Assembly: GCF_001984575.1 (NCBI RefSeq)
Contig: NZ_LZNS01000001.1
Span: 5,297,933 to 5,361,932 of the forward strand
Origin: Streptomyces sp. MP131-18
GTDB taxonomy: Bacteria > Actinomycetota > Actinomycetes > Streptomycetales > Streptomycetaceae
DNA length: 64,000 nt
Direction of reading: 5' to 3'
Positions within the stretch are counted from its first letter, which is position 1. Each line of letters begins with the position of its first letter. Position numbers and translations under genes: made by a program. This document shows, in pieces, positions 53,547-61,540 of this stretch. Below the pieces are notes generated by a model, which was given only the letters and a program-made list of their open reading frames with translations, ran no database searches and was not told the origin of the DNA.

Positions 53547-55604
53547 ATGCCCGCCGCCGCCCCGGCCGTCCGGCCGGGCGACCCCTACCCGCTGGGCGCC
53601 CACGTCCGCGAGGACGGCGTCGGCTTCGCCGTCCGCTCCGCCACCGCACGCGCCGTCTGGCTGGTGCTCATGCGGCCGGCGGACGGCGCGGTTCTGCGGG
53701 AGATCCGCTTCCCCGACGCGTTCCGCGCCGGCGACGTCTTCACCATGACGGTGCCGGGGCTCGACCAGGACCGGTTCCACTACGGCTACCGGGTCGCGCC
53801 CTGGCCCGGCGGTGACGGGCGCTCCCCGGTGATCCTCGACCCGTACGCGGCCGAGCTGGCCGGTGCCGGGCCCTGGGGAACGCGGCCCGCCTACCGCTCG
53901 GCCGTCCCCGACCGTTCCTTCGACTGGGGCGGGGACCGGCCGCCCCGCGTCCCGCCCGGCGAGCTGGTGATATACGAACTGCACGTCCGCGGCTTCACCC
54001 GCCACCCCGGCTCCGGCGTCGCGGCACCCGGCACCTACGCCGGGCTCCGCGAGAAGATCCCGTACCTGCGGCGGCTCGGCGTCACCTGCGTCGAGCTGCT
54101 GCCGGTACAGGAGTTCGACGAGACCGACAACACGTTCACCTCACCCGCGACCGGCGCGCCGCTGCCCAACTACTGGGGTTACAACACCGTCGGCTTCTTC
54201 GCGCCCAAGAGCGCCTACGCCGCCGACACCAGGCCCGGCGGGCCGGGAGCCGAGTTGAAGGAGCTGGTGAAGGCCCTGCACGCGGCGGGCATCGAGATCA
54301 TCCTCGACGTCGTCTTCAACCACACCGCGGAGGGCGACCACCGCGGGCCGCTGCTGTCATTCCGCGCGCTGGACGAGGCCGCCCACTACCTGCTCGGCCC
54401 CGACGGCTCCTACCGCAACTTCACCGCGACCGGCAACACCGTCAACGCCAACCACCCGGCGACCCGCGCGTTCATCCTCGACTGCCTGCGGCACTGGGTC
54501 ACCGAGTACCACATCGACGGTTTCCGCTTCGACATGGCCGCCATCCTCACCCGCGGCCCGGACGGCGCGCTGATGGACGACCCGCCGCTGCTCGCCGAGA
54601 TCGCCCGCGACCCCGTCCTGGCCGGCCGCAGGCTGATCGCCGAGGCCACCGACGCCGCCGGTGCCTACCAGGTGGGAACGTTTCCCCACCACGGCCGCTT
54701 CGGCGAGTGGAACATGCGCTACCGGGACGGCATCCGCCGCTTCCTCGCCGGACGGCCGGGCAGCGCGCCTGAGTTGGCGGCCCGTGTGGCCGGCTCGCCC
54801 GACCTGTACGCGGGCCGCCCGACCAGCGCCTCCGTCAACTACATCACCTGCCACGACGGGTTCACCCTCGCCGACCTCACCACCTACGAGCGGCGCCGCA
54901 ACGAGGCCAACGGGGAGGGCGGCACGGACGGCGTCGCCGACGAGGACAGCTGGAACTGCGGCCACGAAGGCCCCACCGACGATCCGGAGATCCGCGCGCT
55001 GCGCGCCCGGCAGGCCCGCACCGCGTTCCTGCTGCTGCTGACCAGCCGCGGCATCCCCATGTTCCCCGCGGGCGACGAGTTCGGCAGGAGCCAGGGCGGC
55101 AACAACAACGCCTACAGCCAGGATTCGCCGACCAGTTGGCTGGACTGGTCGCTGCCGCACACCGACCACGGCCGCGACTTGTTCCGCTTCGTCCGCCGCT
55201 GCCTGGCGTTCCGCCGCGCCACGCCCGCGCTGCACCGCCAGGAGCACGCGGGCGTCCGCGCCGCGCCCGGCGCGGACGACGGCGCCGCGCCGCTCACCGT
55301 TCTGTTCACCGACGACGATCCGCACCGGCCGGGCGCCGTGTTCGTCGCCGCACACAACGGCGGGGGAACGCGCACCGTGCGCGCGCCCGCCGCCCCGCCC
55401 GGCACCCGGTGGCACCTGTTCGCGGACACCGCCGCGCCCCCCGGCCGCGACGCGTACCGGCCGGGCGAGGAACCGGCCTGCCCCGGGCCGCTGTTCACCC
55501 TGGCCGCCCACAGCGCCGTCGCGCTCGTCGCCAGACCCCGTCCGCAGCCCCATTTGCAGCCCCACCCGCAGCCCCATCCGCATCAGGAGGACGCAACGCC
55601 ATGA
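53547..55604 (+). CDS. glgX: Glycogen debranching enzyme GlgX-like (GH13_11)
   Basis: A 685-residue isoamylase-type debranching enzyme. It has an N-terminal CBM48 domain (about 10-110), then the catalytic barrel with DVVFNHTAEGDHRGP (region I), IDGFRFDMAAILTR (nucleophile Asp), LIAEATDAAGAYQVGTFP (Glu) and TCHDGFTLADL (Asp). In most GlgX proteins the Glu region reads AEPWD; AEATD here is a variant. It hydrolyses alpha-1,6 branches of limit dextrins. The C-terminus has a Pro-His-Gln repeat tail. Its presence opposite the glgE locus strengthens a link to glucan turnover. The stop overlaps the STAS gene start. Confidence 0.9.
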   Translation: MPAAAPAVRPGDPYPLGAHVREDGVGFAVRSATARAVWLVLMRPADGAVLREIRFPDAFRAGDVFTMTVPGLDQDRFHYGYRVAPWPGGDGRSPVILDPYAAELAGAGPWGTRPAYRSAVPDRSFDWGGDRPPRVPPGELVIYELHVRGFTRHPGSGVAAPGTYAGLREKIPYLRRLGVTCVELLPVQEFDETDNTFTSPATGAPLPNYWGYNTVGFFAPKSAYAADTRPGGPGAELKELVKALHAAGIEIILDVVFNHTAEGDHRGPLLSFRALDEAAHYLLGPDGSYRNFTATGNTVNANHPATRAFILDCLRHWVTEYHIDGFRFDMAAILTRGPDGALMDDPPLLAEIARDPVLAGRRLIAEATDAAGAYQVGTFPHHGRFGEWNMRYRDGIRRFLAGRPGSAPELAARVAGSPDLYAGRPTSASVNYITCHDGFTLADLTTYERRRNEANGEGGTDGVADEDSWNCGHEGPTDDPEIRALRARQARTAFLLLLTSRGIPMFPAGDEFGRSQGGNNNAYSQDSPTSWLDWSLPHTDHGRDLFRFVRRCLAFRRATPALHRQEHAGVRAAPGADDGAAPLTVLFTDDDPHRPGAVFVAAHNGGGTRTVRAPAAPPGTRWHLFADTAAPPGRDAYRPGEEPACPGPLFTLAAHSAVALVARPRPQPHLQPHPQPHPHQEDATP

Positions 55605-55927
55605 CCTTCCACGCAACGAGCGGCACCTCCGGCGGCTCGGCCGTCATCACCCTGTCCGGCGACCTCACCGGCGAGGCCGCCGCCGCCGAGTTCCGCGGCC
55701 ACGTCGAACAGGCCGTCCAGGGCGCCCCCCGCCGCCTGGTCCTCGACGTGCGCCGGCTGCCCGCCCTGACCGCGGCCGGACTGCGGTGCATCGCGTTCGC
55801 CCAGCAACACCTGCCGCCCACCGCACAGATCTTCGTCCTCGGCGCCACCCCCGCGTTCCGCGAGACGCTGCGCCACGGCGGCCTCGCCGGGTCCGTCACC
55901 CTCCTCGACGAGCAGCCGAGGAACTGA
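55601..55927 (+). CDS. STAS-domain protein (anti-sigma factor antagonist-like)
   Basis: A 108-residue STAS domain: SGGSAVITLSGDLTGEAAAAEF, then RRLVLDVRRLPALTAAGLRC, where the usual phosphorylatable Ser position before the helix is Thr/Ala (LTAAGL), and IFVLGATPAFRETL. Members bind anti-sigma factors or other partners. ATG 55601 overlaps the glgX stop with AGGAGG upstream, so it is the last gene of the carbohydrate operon, an unusual place for such a regulator. It overlaps the convergent MmyB-type gene by 32 bp. Confidence 0.85.
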   Translation: MTFHATSGTSGGSAVITLSGDLTGEAAAAEFRGHVEQAVQGAPRRLVLDVRRLPALTAAGLRCIAFAQQHLPPTAQIFVLGATPAFRETLRHGGLAGSVTLLDEQPRN

Positions 55928-56747
55928 CGGCCGTCTCCGCCAGCCGGTCGAGCGCCGCCTGCGAGGAACTGCCGGGTGGCGCGGTGTAGGTGATGAGGTG
56001 CTGGTCCGGGCCGTCGGGCAGTTGCAGGGCCTCGTAGTCCAGCGTCAGCCGGCCCACCACGGGATGGTTGAACGCCTTGCTGCCGTTGCCCCGGGCCCGC
56101 ACGTCATGCCGCGCCCACAGATTGCGGAACTCCCCGTCGGCCGACGACAGTTCGGTCACCAGGGCCGCGATGCCCGGATCGCCGGGGTGGCGGCCGGCCG
56201 ACAGCCGCAGATGGCTGATGCCCTGCCGGGCGACCTGCTCCCAGTCGGCGTACAGCGAACGTGCCGCCGGATCGCGGAAGACGTGCCACACCAGATTCCG
56301 CCGCCCCGCCGCCGCGGGAAAGTCCCCGAACAGCGCCGCCGCCGTCGCGTTCCACGCCAGGACGTCCATGCGCCGCCCCAGCACGTACGCGGGCGTGGGC
56401 GCGAGCACGCTCAGCAGCCGGTGCACCCCGTCGCGCACGCGCTCCACCGGCGCCGCCCGCGGCGGCGCGCTCCCCGCGCGCGCCAGCAGATACAGGTGGT
56501 CGCGCTCGTCGGCCGCCAGGCGCAGCGCCCGCGCCAGCGCGTCGAGCACCGCGGAGGAGGGGCGGCCGGCTTTTCCCTGCTCCAGCCTGATGTAGTAATC
56601 GACGCTGATACCGGCCAGCTGCGCCACTTCCGCGCGCCGCAGTCCCGGCGACCTCCGCCGTTCGCCCGCGGGCAGGCCGTGCTCCTCGGGCCGGATTCTG
56701 TCCCGGCGCGAGCGCAGGAAGCCGGACAGTTCGCTTCGTGCGTCCAT
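55896..56747 (-). CDS. MmyB-like XRE family regulator 1
   Basis: A 283-residue regulator. An N-terminal XRE helix-turn-helix (about 1-85; RSRRDRIRPEEHGLPAG, RRAEVAQLAGISVDYYIRLEQGK) is joined to a PAS-like MmyB ligand-binding domain (about 105-270; VLGRRMDVLAWNATAAALFGDF, ARSLYADWEQVARQGI, HPVVGRLTLDYEALQLP). The family is widespread in Streptomyces and the ligand domain binds a fatty acid in one studied member. ATG 56747 fits the family start. It is divergent from the LLM oxidoreductase gene and probably regulates it. Confidence 0.9.
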   Translation of the reverse strand: MDARSELSGFLRSRRDRIRPEEHGLPAGERRRSPGLRRAEVAQLAGISVDYYIRLEQGKAGRPSSAVLDALARALRLAADERDHLYLLARAGSAPPRAAPVERVRDGVHRLLSVLAPTPAYVLGRRMDVLAWNATAAALFGDFPAAAGRRNLVWHVFRDPAARSLYADWEQVARQGISHLRLSAGRHPGDPGIAALVTELSSADGEFRNLWARHDVRARGNGSKAFNHPVVGRLTLDYEALQLPDGPDQHLITYTAPPGSSSQAALDRLAETAVSSSAARRGG

Positions 56748-56818
56748 GGATTCATCCCCCAGTCGGCGACGGCAGCAGTCAAGAGTAGACCGGCTCGGCA
56801 AAGCCAGTACAAAAAAGT

Positions 56819-56836
56819 GGACCCGCATGCGGTTTT
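56819..56836. promoter_or_regulatory. 18-bp palindromic site, copy 2
   Basis: The same GGACCCGCATGCGGTTTT found at 39144-39161, here about 85 bp before the LLM oxidoreductase gene and flanked on the left by A-rich sequence. It lies between that gene and the MmyB-like regulator. Confidence 0.6.
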
Positions 56837-56920
56837 TCCGGCTTTTGCCATGGTCTGGAACGGACTTCGCGCGGCCGGTAATCTGCCGCCCGGACCCCCT
56901 ATGCGAGAGGAAGTTCCGCA

Positions 56921-57790
56921 ATGAAGTACGGGCTCTCCGCGTTCGTCGCGGCGGAAACGAACACGCCGGGGGAGAAGGCGATCCCGCCGGTCGATCTGGG
57001 CCGTGCGGCCGAGGAGCGCGGATTTGATTCCGTCTTCGTCGCGGAACACACCCATATCCCGGCCCAGGAGATAGCCCTCCCGGACGGCGGGGACATGCCG
57101 CGCTACTTCTCCCACATGCTCGACCCCTTTGTCGCGCTGACGGCAATGGCGGTGACGACCACCCGGATACGGCTGGGCACCGGCGTCACCCTGCTCAGCA
57201 CCCGCGACCCGATCGTCACCGCCAAGGCCGCCGCGAGCCTGGACCTGATCTCCGGCGGGCGGCTGGAGTTCGGCGTCGGCACCGGATGGATCACCGAGGA
57301 GGTCCGCAACCACGGCACCGACCCGGCCCGCCGCTTCGCCGTGCTCCGCGAACGCCTCATCGCCATCACCCGCATCTGGGCCGGCGAGGTCGCCGAATTC
57401 CACGGCGAGTACGTCGACTTCGGCCCGCTGTACTCCTGGCCCAAGCCGGTGCAGCGGCCCCGCCCGCCGGTGCTGCTCGGCGGCTGGAGCCCGCGCATGG
57501 CGCGGCGCGTCCTCGACCTCGCCGACGGCTGGATGCTGCCGCCCCTGTGGGACCTCGACCGGGTCGAGGCCGAGGTCACGGCGCTGCGGCGGCTCGCGGC
57601 CGAACGGGGCGTGCCGGCGCCCGCGGTGAGCTTCTTCGTGACCGAGGGCAGCCGCGAGGAGCTGGACCGGGCCGCGGCCCTCGGGCCGGAGCGCGTCCTC
57701 TTCTTCGCCGACCCCTGGACCAGGGACGACACTTTGCGCCGCCTGGACACCTGGCGGGCGGCCATGGAGTCCTGGCAGGGCGCCGCCTGA
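56921..57790 (+). CDS. LLM class flavin/F420-dependent oxidoreductase
   Basis: A 289-residue luciferase-like monooxygenase-family TIM barrel. MKYGLSAFVAAETN start, RGFDSVFVAEHTHIPAQE, LGTGVTLLSTRDPIVTAKAAASLDLISGGRLEFGVG-type sequence (read in parts) and PVLLGGWSPRMARRVLDLADGW are typical of F420-dependent members. It would oxidise or reduce a small organic substrate with F420 or FMN. ATG 56921 follows GAGAGGAAG. It is monocistronic, followed by a terminator, and divergent from the MmyB-like regulator. Confidence 0.9.
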   Translation: MKYGLSAFVAAETNTPGEKAIPPVDLGRAAEERGFDSVFVAEHTHIPAQEIALPDGGDMPRYFSHMLDPFVALTAMAVTTTRIRLGTGVTLLSTRDPIVTAKAAASLDLISGGRLEFGVGTGWITEEVRNHGTDPARRFAVLRERLIAITRIWAGEVAEFHGEYVDFGPLYSWPKPVQRPRPPVLLGGWSPRMARRVLDLADGWMLPPLWDLDRVEAEVTALRRLAAERGVPAPAVSFFVTEGSREELDRAAALGPERVLFFADPWTRDDTLRRLDTWRAAMESWQGAA

Positions 57791-57837
57791 GCCGGTCGGT
57801 CCGCCGGCGGCGAAAGGCCCGGGGGCGGGAACGCCGG

Positions 57838-57876
57838 GGTCCCCCGCTCCCCGTGACGGTGCGGGGGCGGGGGACC
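57838..57876. terminator. Hairpin terminator between convergent genes
   Basis: GGTCCCCCGC (57838-57847) pairs with GCGGGGGACC (57867-57876), with a further possible CCCC/GGGG inner pairing. It lies between the LLM gene and the EthD-domain gene. Confidence 0.7.
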
Positions 57877-57929
57877 GCGCGCTCACCGGCGTGGGGAGAT
57901 GGGCCTCCCCGCGGTGCGACCTGGCCGGT

Positions 57930-58619
57930 TCAGCGCGCCTCGGGGCCGATGATCCAGTGCTGACGGACCAGCAGCGTGTGCACGTAGTGCTCGTTGAGGA
58001 AGTGCCTGCGGTCGTCCAGCACCGCGGCCATGGCCGGTGCCTGCCGCGCCGCCGCGACGGCCGCCAGGTCGTCGAACCAGATGTGGTACGCCACGTCGAA
58101 CGGCGGCTCGCTGATGCTGTACCAGGCATCCCGGGTGAACGACTGGTAGAAGCGCCGCACGCCGGGGAGCCCGGTGACCATCGGGACGTGCATCCGGCGA
58201 CTGTAACGCCGGAATTCCTCCCGCGTCATGCCCTCCCTGCGCTTGCCGAGCACGATCAGCTTCACGCCCGGCTGCACCGCGCTCTCCGGCTCGCCCTGCA
58301 CCAGGACCTCGGTGTCCGTGTCCAGGACGACCGACTGCCAGAACGCCGCCCAGCGCGGCTCGTCGAGCCGGGCGCCCTCCAGGAATTCCGGTGTCTGCAA
58401 CGAGGCCAGCTGCTCCTCCTCGTTCTCCAGCCAGATCTCCGCGACGCCGCTCCACAACCCATTCTCGCCGGGCTGCGGAATCGTGGTGTCCACCGCGTAG
58501 CGCTTGATCTGCGGAATCTTGGCGGCGTAGCGGACCGCGTGCTCCTCGACCCAGTAGCGCTGAAATTCCTGCACGGTCATGCCGGGCTTGGGCGCCGCGA
58601 AAATCAACTGATGAATCAT
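57930..58619 (-). CDS. Tandem EthD-domain protein
   Basis: A 229-residue protein of two dimeric alpha/beta-barrel (EthD-like) halves. The first has FQRYWVEEHAVRYAAKIP and IKRYAVDT; the second has FRRYSRRMHVPMVTGLPGVRR. Both match the YW/YS...H....P pattern of EthD proteins, which act in ether or aromatic compound degradation or as small-molecule cyclases. ATG 58619 has GAGGGAG at ideal spacing; an upstream GTG does not. It lies 13 bp after the muconolactone-isomerase-like gene, so the two form an operon. Confidence 0.85.
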   Translation of the reverse strand: MIHQLIFAAPKPGMTVQEFQRYWVEEHAVRYAAKIPQIKRYAVDTTIPQPGENGLWSGVAEIWLENEEEQLASLQTPEFLEGARLDEPRWAAFWQSVVLDTDTEVLVQGEPESAVQPGVKLIVLGKRREGMTREEFRRYSRRMHVPMVTGLPGVRRFYQSFTRDAWYSISEPPFDVAYHIWFDDLAAVAAARQAPAMAAVLDDRRHFLNEHYVHTLLVRQHWIIGPEAR

Positions 58620-58632
58620 GGCACTCACTCCC

Positions 58633-58941
58633 TCAGACCTGGTAGCGGAGCTTGACGTCCTCGGCGAATCCGAGGTAGCCGCGCAGCGGCCACACCTCTT
58701 CGAATTCGAGGTATTCCCGCATGGGCAGCCGGCCGAGGGCCGTGCGGTCCAGCTCCTCGGCGTCGGGGGAGTCGATGATGGCGATGACCCGCTTCTGCGC
58801 GGCCACCTTCCAGATACCCACGCAGAAACCGGAGTCGACCGTCTCCTGCGCGTGCTCGGCCTCCTCCCGTTCGATCTCCCACAGCTCGTCGAGCGTGATA
58901 CGGCCTTCGTGATTCCACTTCATCTGGACGTAGAACAGCAT
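58633..58941 (-). CDS. Muconolactone delta-isomerase-like protein
   Basis: A 102-residue ferredoxin-like-fold protein matching the muconolactone isomerase family: MLFYVQMKWNHEGRITLDEL, REEAEHAQETVDSG, IWKVAAQKRVIAIIDSPDAEEL, LPMREYLEFEEVWPL. True muconolactone isomerases act in the beta-ketoadipate pathway; no other genes of that pathway are present, so a related isomerase or cyclase role in a tailoring pathway is more likely. ATG 58941 follows AAGGAG. It lies between the ankyrin gene and the tandem EthD gene on the same strand. Confidence 0.82.
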   Translation of the reverse strand: MLFYVQMKWNHEGRITLDELWEIEREEAEHAQETVDSGFCVGIWKVAAQKRVIAIIDSPDAEELDRTALGRLPMREYLEFEEVWPLRGYLGFAEDVKLRYQV

Positions 58942-59004
58942 TCCGACTCCTTGAGACAAGAGGCGAGGTGATGTGGTGGGAAGGGCGATGCGTGCGGAAC
59001 GGCG

Positions 59005-60444
59005 TCAGCGGCCGAGGTCGGCGACCAGCGGGTGGCCGGCGCCGAAGGTCTCGGCGGCGATGTCGCGCGGCGTCTTGCCGTCGTGGCCGACGAGGTCGGT
59101 GCGCGCGCCCGCGGCCAGCAGCACCCGGGCGCACTCCTCGTACCCGTGCCACAGCGCGTCGTGCAGCGGCGTGTAGCCGTTCGTCGCGCCCTGGAAGTCC
59201 AGGTCGGTGCCGGGCGCCTCGGCCAGCAGGCGGGTGATGTCGGCGTGGCCGTTGTAGACGGCCTTGTGCAGCGGGACCGCGCCGAACGTGGGCTCGCTCG
59301 CGTTCACGTCCGCGCCCGCGGCCAGCAACTCCCGCACGATGTCGGTGTGTCCGTCGCGGCAGGCGACGAGCAGCGGGGTGTGCGCGTCGTTGAAGCCGTT
59401 CACCACGGGGAACCTGGCGTCGACGGGCGCCCCCTCGGCGAGCCGGGCGCGCACCGCCGCGGTGTCGCCCGCGGTCACGGCCGCCATCAGCCGCTGTTCC
59501 TCGGCGGCCCGCTCGTCGCCGCGGGTGCGGTCGGCCAGCAGCTTCTCGGCGGCGAGCAGCTTCTCCTTGCCGAGGGTGTTGACGTTCAGCTCGTACTCGA
59601 AGTGCTCGCGCAGCGAGAAGCCGTAGTGCGTGTGCAGGCCGAGCCCGGCGTTGAGCTCCAGCAGGTACGCCACGATGTCCGGCCACTTGTACCAGAGGGC
59701 GTCCATCAGCGGCGTGTGCCCGGTGGTGGGCGCCACCGCGTCGACGAACGCGCCGGCCGCGACCAGGGCCCTGATCGTGTCGAGGTCGCCGCGCTGCACC
59801 GCCTTGTGCAGCGCCGTGCCGCCGGCCCTGCTGTCGCCCGAGTGGACGTCGGCACCCGCCTCGATCAGGGCCCGCACGACGCCGGCCGAGCCGAGCCCGG
59901 CCGCGGTCTGGAGGGCGGTGAGGCCGGTTTCCCCGTCGCGCTGATTCGGGTCGGCGCGGTGACCGAGAACACGGCGCACTTCGCCGAGGTCTCCGCTCCG
60001 AATGGCGGGAAGCAGCAGCGCATTGGCCTCGGCCTGGTACATGGCGACCTCGGCCGAGGAATCGAAAACCACCTTGCAGTGGGTGACGAGACCGTCTTCC
60101 CCGTAGATGAGCGAGGTGGTGAAATCGGTCGGCGCCAGCGTGCCGCCCGCCCGGTGCCTGATCAACTGGGTGGTCGCGACGACGGCGTGGCCGCCGTCCA
60201 CGACGATGCCGCGCCGCGTGAACTCGACGATGTCGACGAACGCGCTGCGCAGCCGCAGATGTTCGGCGAATCCCGCGCGCCCCTCCCATACTCCGTAACC
60301 CGGTACGAGGGCGTTCAGGTCGTTGCCCGGGAATTCGAGGACGACGTCCGGCGACATCGCGCCGAGAACGCCTTCCACGTTTCCGTCCGCCACGTCGGCG
60401 AAGAGTTTCACGACAAGCGCTCGTGTGGTTTCCGTGCCGGCCAT
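59005..60444 (-). CDS. SnoaL-like domain fused to ankyrin repeats
   Basis: A 479-residue fusion. Residues 1-135 are SnoaL/NTF2-like (LVVKLFADVADGNVEGVLGAM, PDVVLEFPGND, YGVWEGRAGFAEHL). From about 145 to 460 run ankyrin repeats in two blocks, for example TALHKAVQRGDLDTIRALV, TPLLVACRDGHTDIVRELL and TPLHDALWHGYEECARVLL, with a helical break at about 285-320. SnoaL domains catalyse or bind small cyclic molecules; ankyrins mediate protein contacts. The combination is rare. It probably leads the operon with the muconolactone-isomerase-like and EthD genes, 63 bp downstream. ATG 60444 is preceded by GGGAGAAG. Confidence 0.85.
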   Translation of the reverse strand: MAGTETTRALVVKLFADVADGNVEGVLGAMSPDVVLEFPGNDLNALVPGYGVWEGRAGFAEHLRLRSAFVDIVEFTRRGIVVDGGHAVVATTQLIRHRAGGTLAPTDFTTSLIYGEDGLVTHCKVVFDSSAEVAMYQAEANALLLPAIRSGDLGEVRRVLGHRADPNQRDGETGLTALQTAAGLGSAGVVRALIEAGADVHSGDSRAGGTALHKAVQRGDLDTIRALVAAGAFVDAVAPTTGHTPLMDALWYKWPDIVAYLLELNAGLGLHTHYGFSLREHFEYELNVNTLGKEKLLAAEKLLADRTRGDERAAEEQRLMAAVTAGDTAAVRARLAEGAPVDARFPVVNGFNDAHTPLLVACRDGHTDIVRELLAAGADVNASEPTFGAVPLHKAVYNGHADITRLLAEAPGTDLDFQGATNGYTPLHDALWHGYEECARVLLAAGARTDLVGHDGKTPRDIAAETFGAGHPLVADLGR

Positions 60445-60576
60445 ACGCTTCTCCCGCGGTCTTTTCGTCTCGGACGTCTATGAGTTAACTCGGAGCCGCC
60501 CCCACGGGCCAAGACCGCGGCGCCGTGCTGCGGAGGCATGTGCAAGTTGACGCAGTAACCGCGAAATTGCGGCGCC

Positions 60577-60921
60577 TTACTTCCTGGCCGTCCGTGCCGC
60601 CCGTGCCGTGCGCGCCGCACGTCCGGTGCGGCGGTGCGCGGGGGAGCGGCGCAGCTTTCTGATTTCGACATGCGCCTCGCCGAGCGCGGTTTTCAGCTGC
60701 CGCACCTCGCGCGTCAGCTGCTGCACGTGGCGCAGCGGGTCGTGGCGGTCGCCGGCCAGAGCGGCCGTGCCGCCCTCGACGAACTGCCGCTTCCACGTGC
60801 TGATGGTCTGCCCGGACACGGAGTTGCGGCGGGCCGCCTCCGCGGCGGACATCGATCCGGCGAGCACCTGGAGCACGATCCACACCTTGTCCTCGACCGG
60901 CAGCGCGGGCGGACGGCCCAT
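60577..60921 (-). CDS. Orphan helix-turn-helix protein, transposase OrfA-like
   Basis: A 114-residue protein with a homeodomain-like HTH (MGRPPALPVEDKVWIVLQV, then SMSAAEAARRNSVSGQTISTW) and a leucine-spaced helix (VQQLTREVRQLKTALGEAHV), a layout like IS3-family OrfA or PinR-type proteins. The C-terminus is a basic Arg/Ala/Thr tail. No OrfB, inverted repeats or target duplication are nearby, so it may be a transposon relic or a domesticated DNA-binding protein. ATG 60921 has GGGAGGAG at good spacing. It is divergent from the SnoaL gene. Confidence 0.78.
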   Translation of the reverse strand: MGRPPALPVEDKVWIVLQVLAGSMSAAEAARRNSVSGQTISTWKRQFVEGGTAALAGDRHDPLRHVQQLTREVRQLKTALGEAHVEIRKLRRSPAHRRTGRAARTARAARTARK

Positions 60922-61041
60922 CGTCATCTCCTCCCTGCGCGTCGCGCTACTTCGTGCACTTCTCGTTGCCTTCGGCCGAACCGGCGGGTCACGATCGAAC
61001 GAGGAATGGAACGTCCGGTGAGTCCAGATTGGGGAAGCGTT

Positions 61042-61455
61042 GTGAGTGGAACACGCGAGGTCGCGTCCGGCTGGTTCGATGCACTGACCGGCGGCGACAT
61101 CGAACGGGCCCTGGGGTATCTCGACGAGGACGTGGAATGGATCAATTACTCGCCGGTTCCCGGCTTCAACGACGACATGACGTGGATCGGCACCTGCCGC
61201 GGCCCCGTCGAGGTGCTGGAGAGTTTCCAGACGTTTGTGGGCGTGGTGAACGTGGGCAGTGAGTCCCTGGTCCGGCTCGTCGTGGACGGCGAGGAGGCCA
61301 TGGGGGTGATTCATGAAACCGGCACCGTCAAGGAGACGGGTCTGCCGTTCGAGATAGAGTTCATTCAGTGGCTCACCATCAGGGACGGAAAGATCACCCG
61401 CTGGAAGTCCTACACCGATCCTTCCCAGATCATCCGGGCCATTCGCGCCCGGTAG
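61042..61455 (+). CDS. SnoaL-like (NTF2 fold) protein
   Basis: A 137-residue NTF2-like protein: REVASGWFDALTGGDIERALG, DEDVEWINYSPVPGFND, WIGTCRGPVEVLESFQTFVG, then FIQWLTIRDGKITRWKSY. This is the classic SnoaL/ketosteroid-isomerase-like pattern with candidate acid/base Asp and Glu residues. GTG 61042 is chosen for GGGGA six bases upstream; GTG 61018 and ATG 61006 are in frame and possible. An SDR gene follows 85 bp downstream, suggesting a two-gene unit. Confidence 0.82.
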   Translation: MSGTREVASGWFDALTGGDIERALGYLDEDVEWINYSPVPGFNDDMTWIGTCRGPVEVLESFQTFVGVVNVGSESLVRLVVDGEEAMGVIHETGTVKETGLPFEIEFIQWLTIRDGKITRWKSYTDPSQIIRAIRAR

Positions 61456-61540
61456 TCCCGCTCGTTCTTATGGTTCCGCCGGTGCCCGCGCCGCTGTGGC
61501 GCGGGCACCGTTCCGCTTCAATTTCTCCCGGGAGGCCGCA

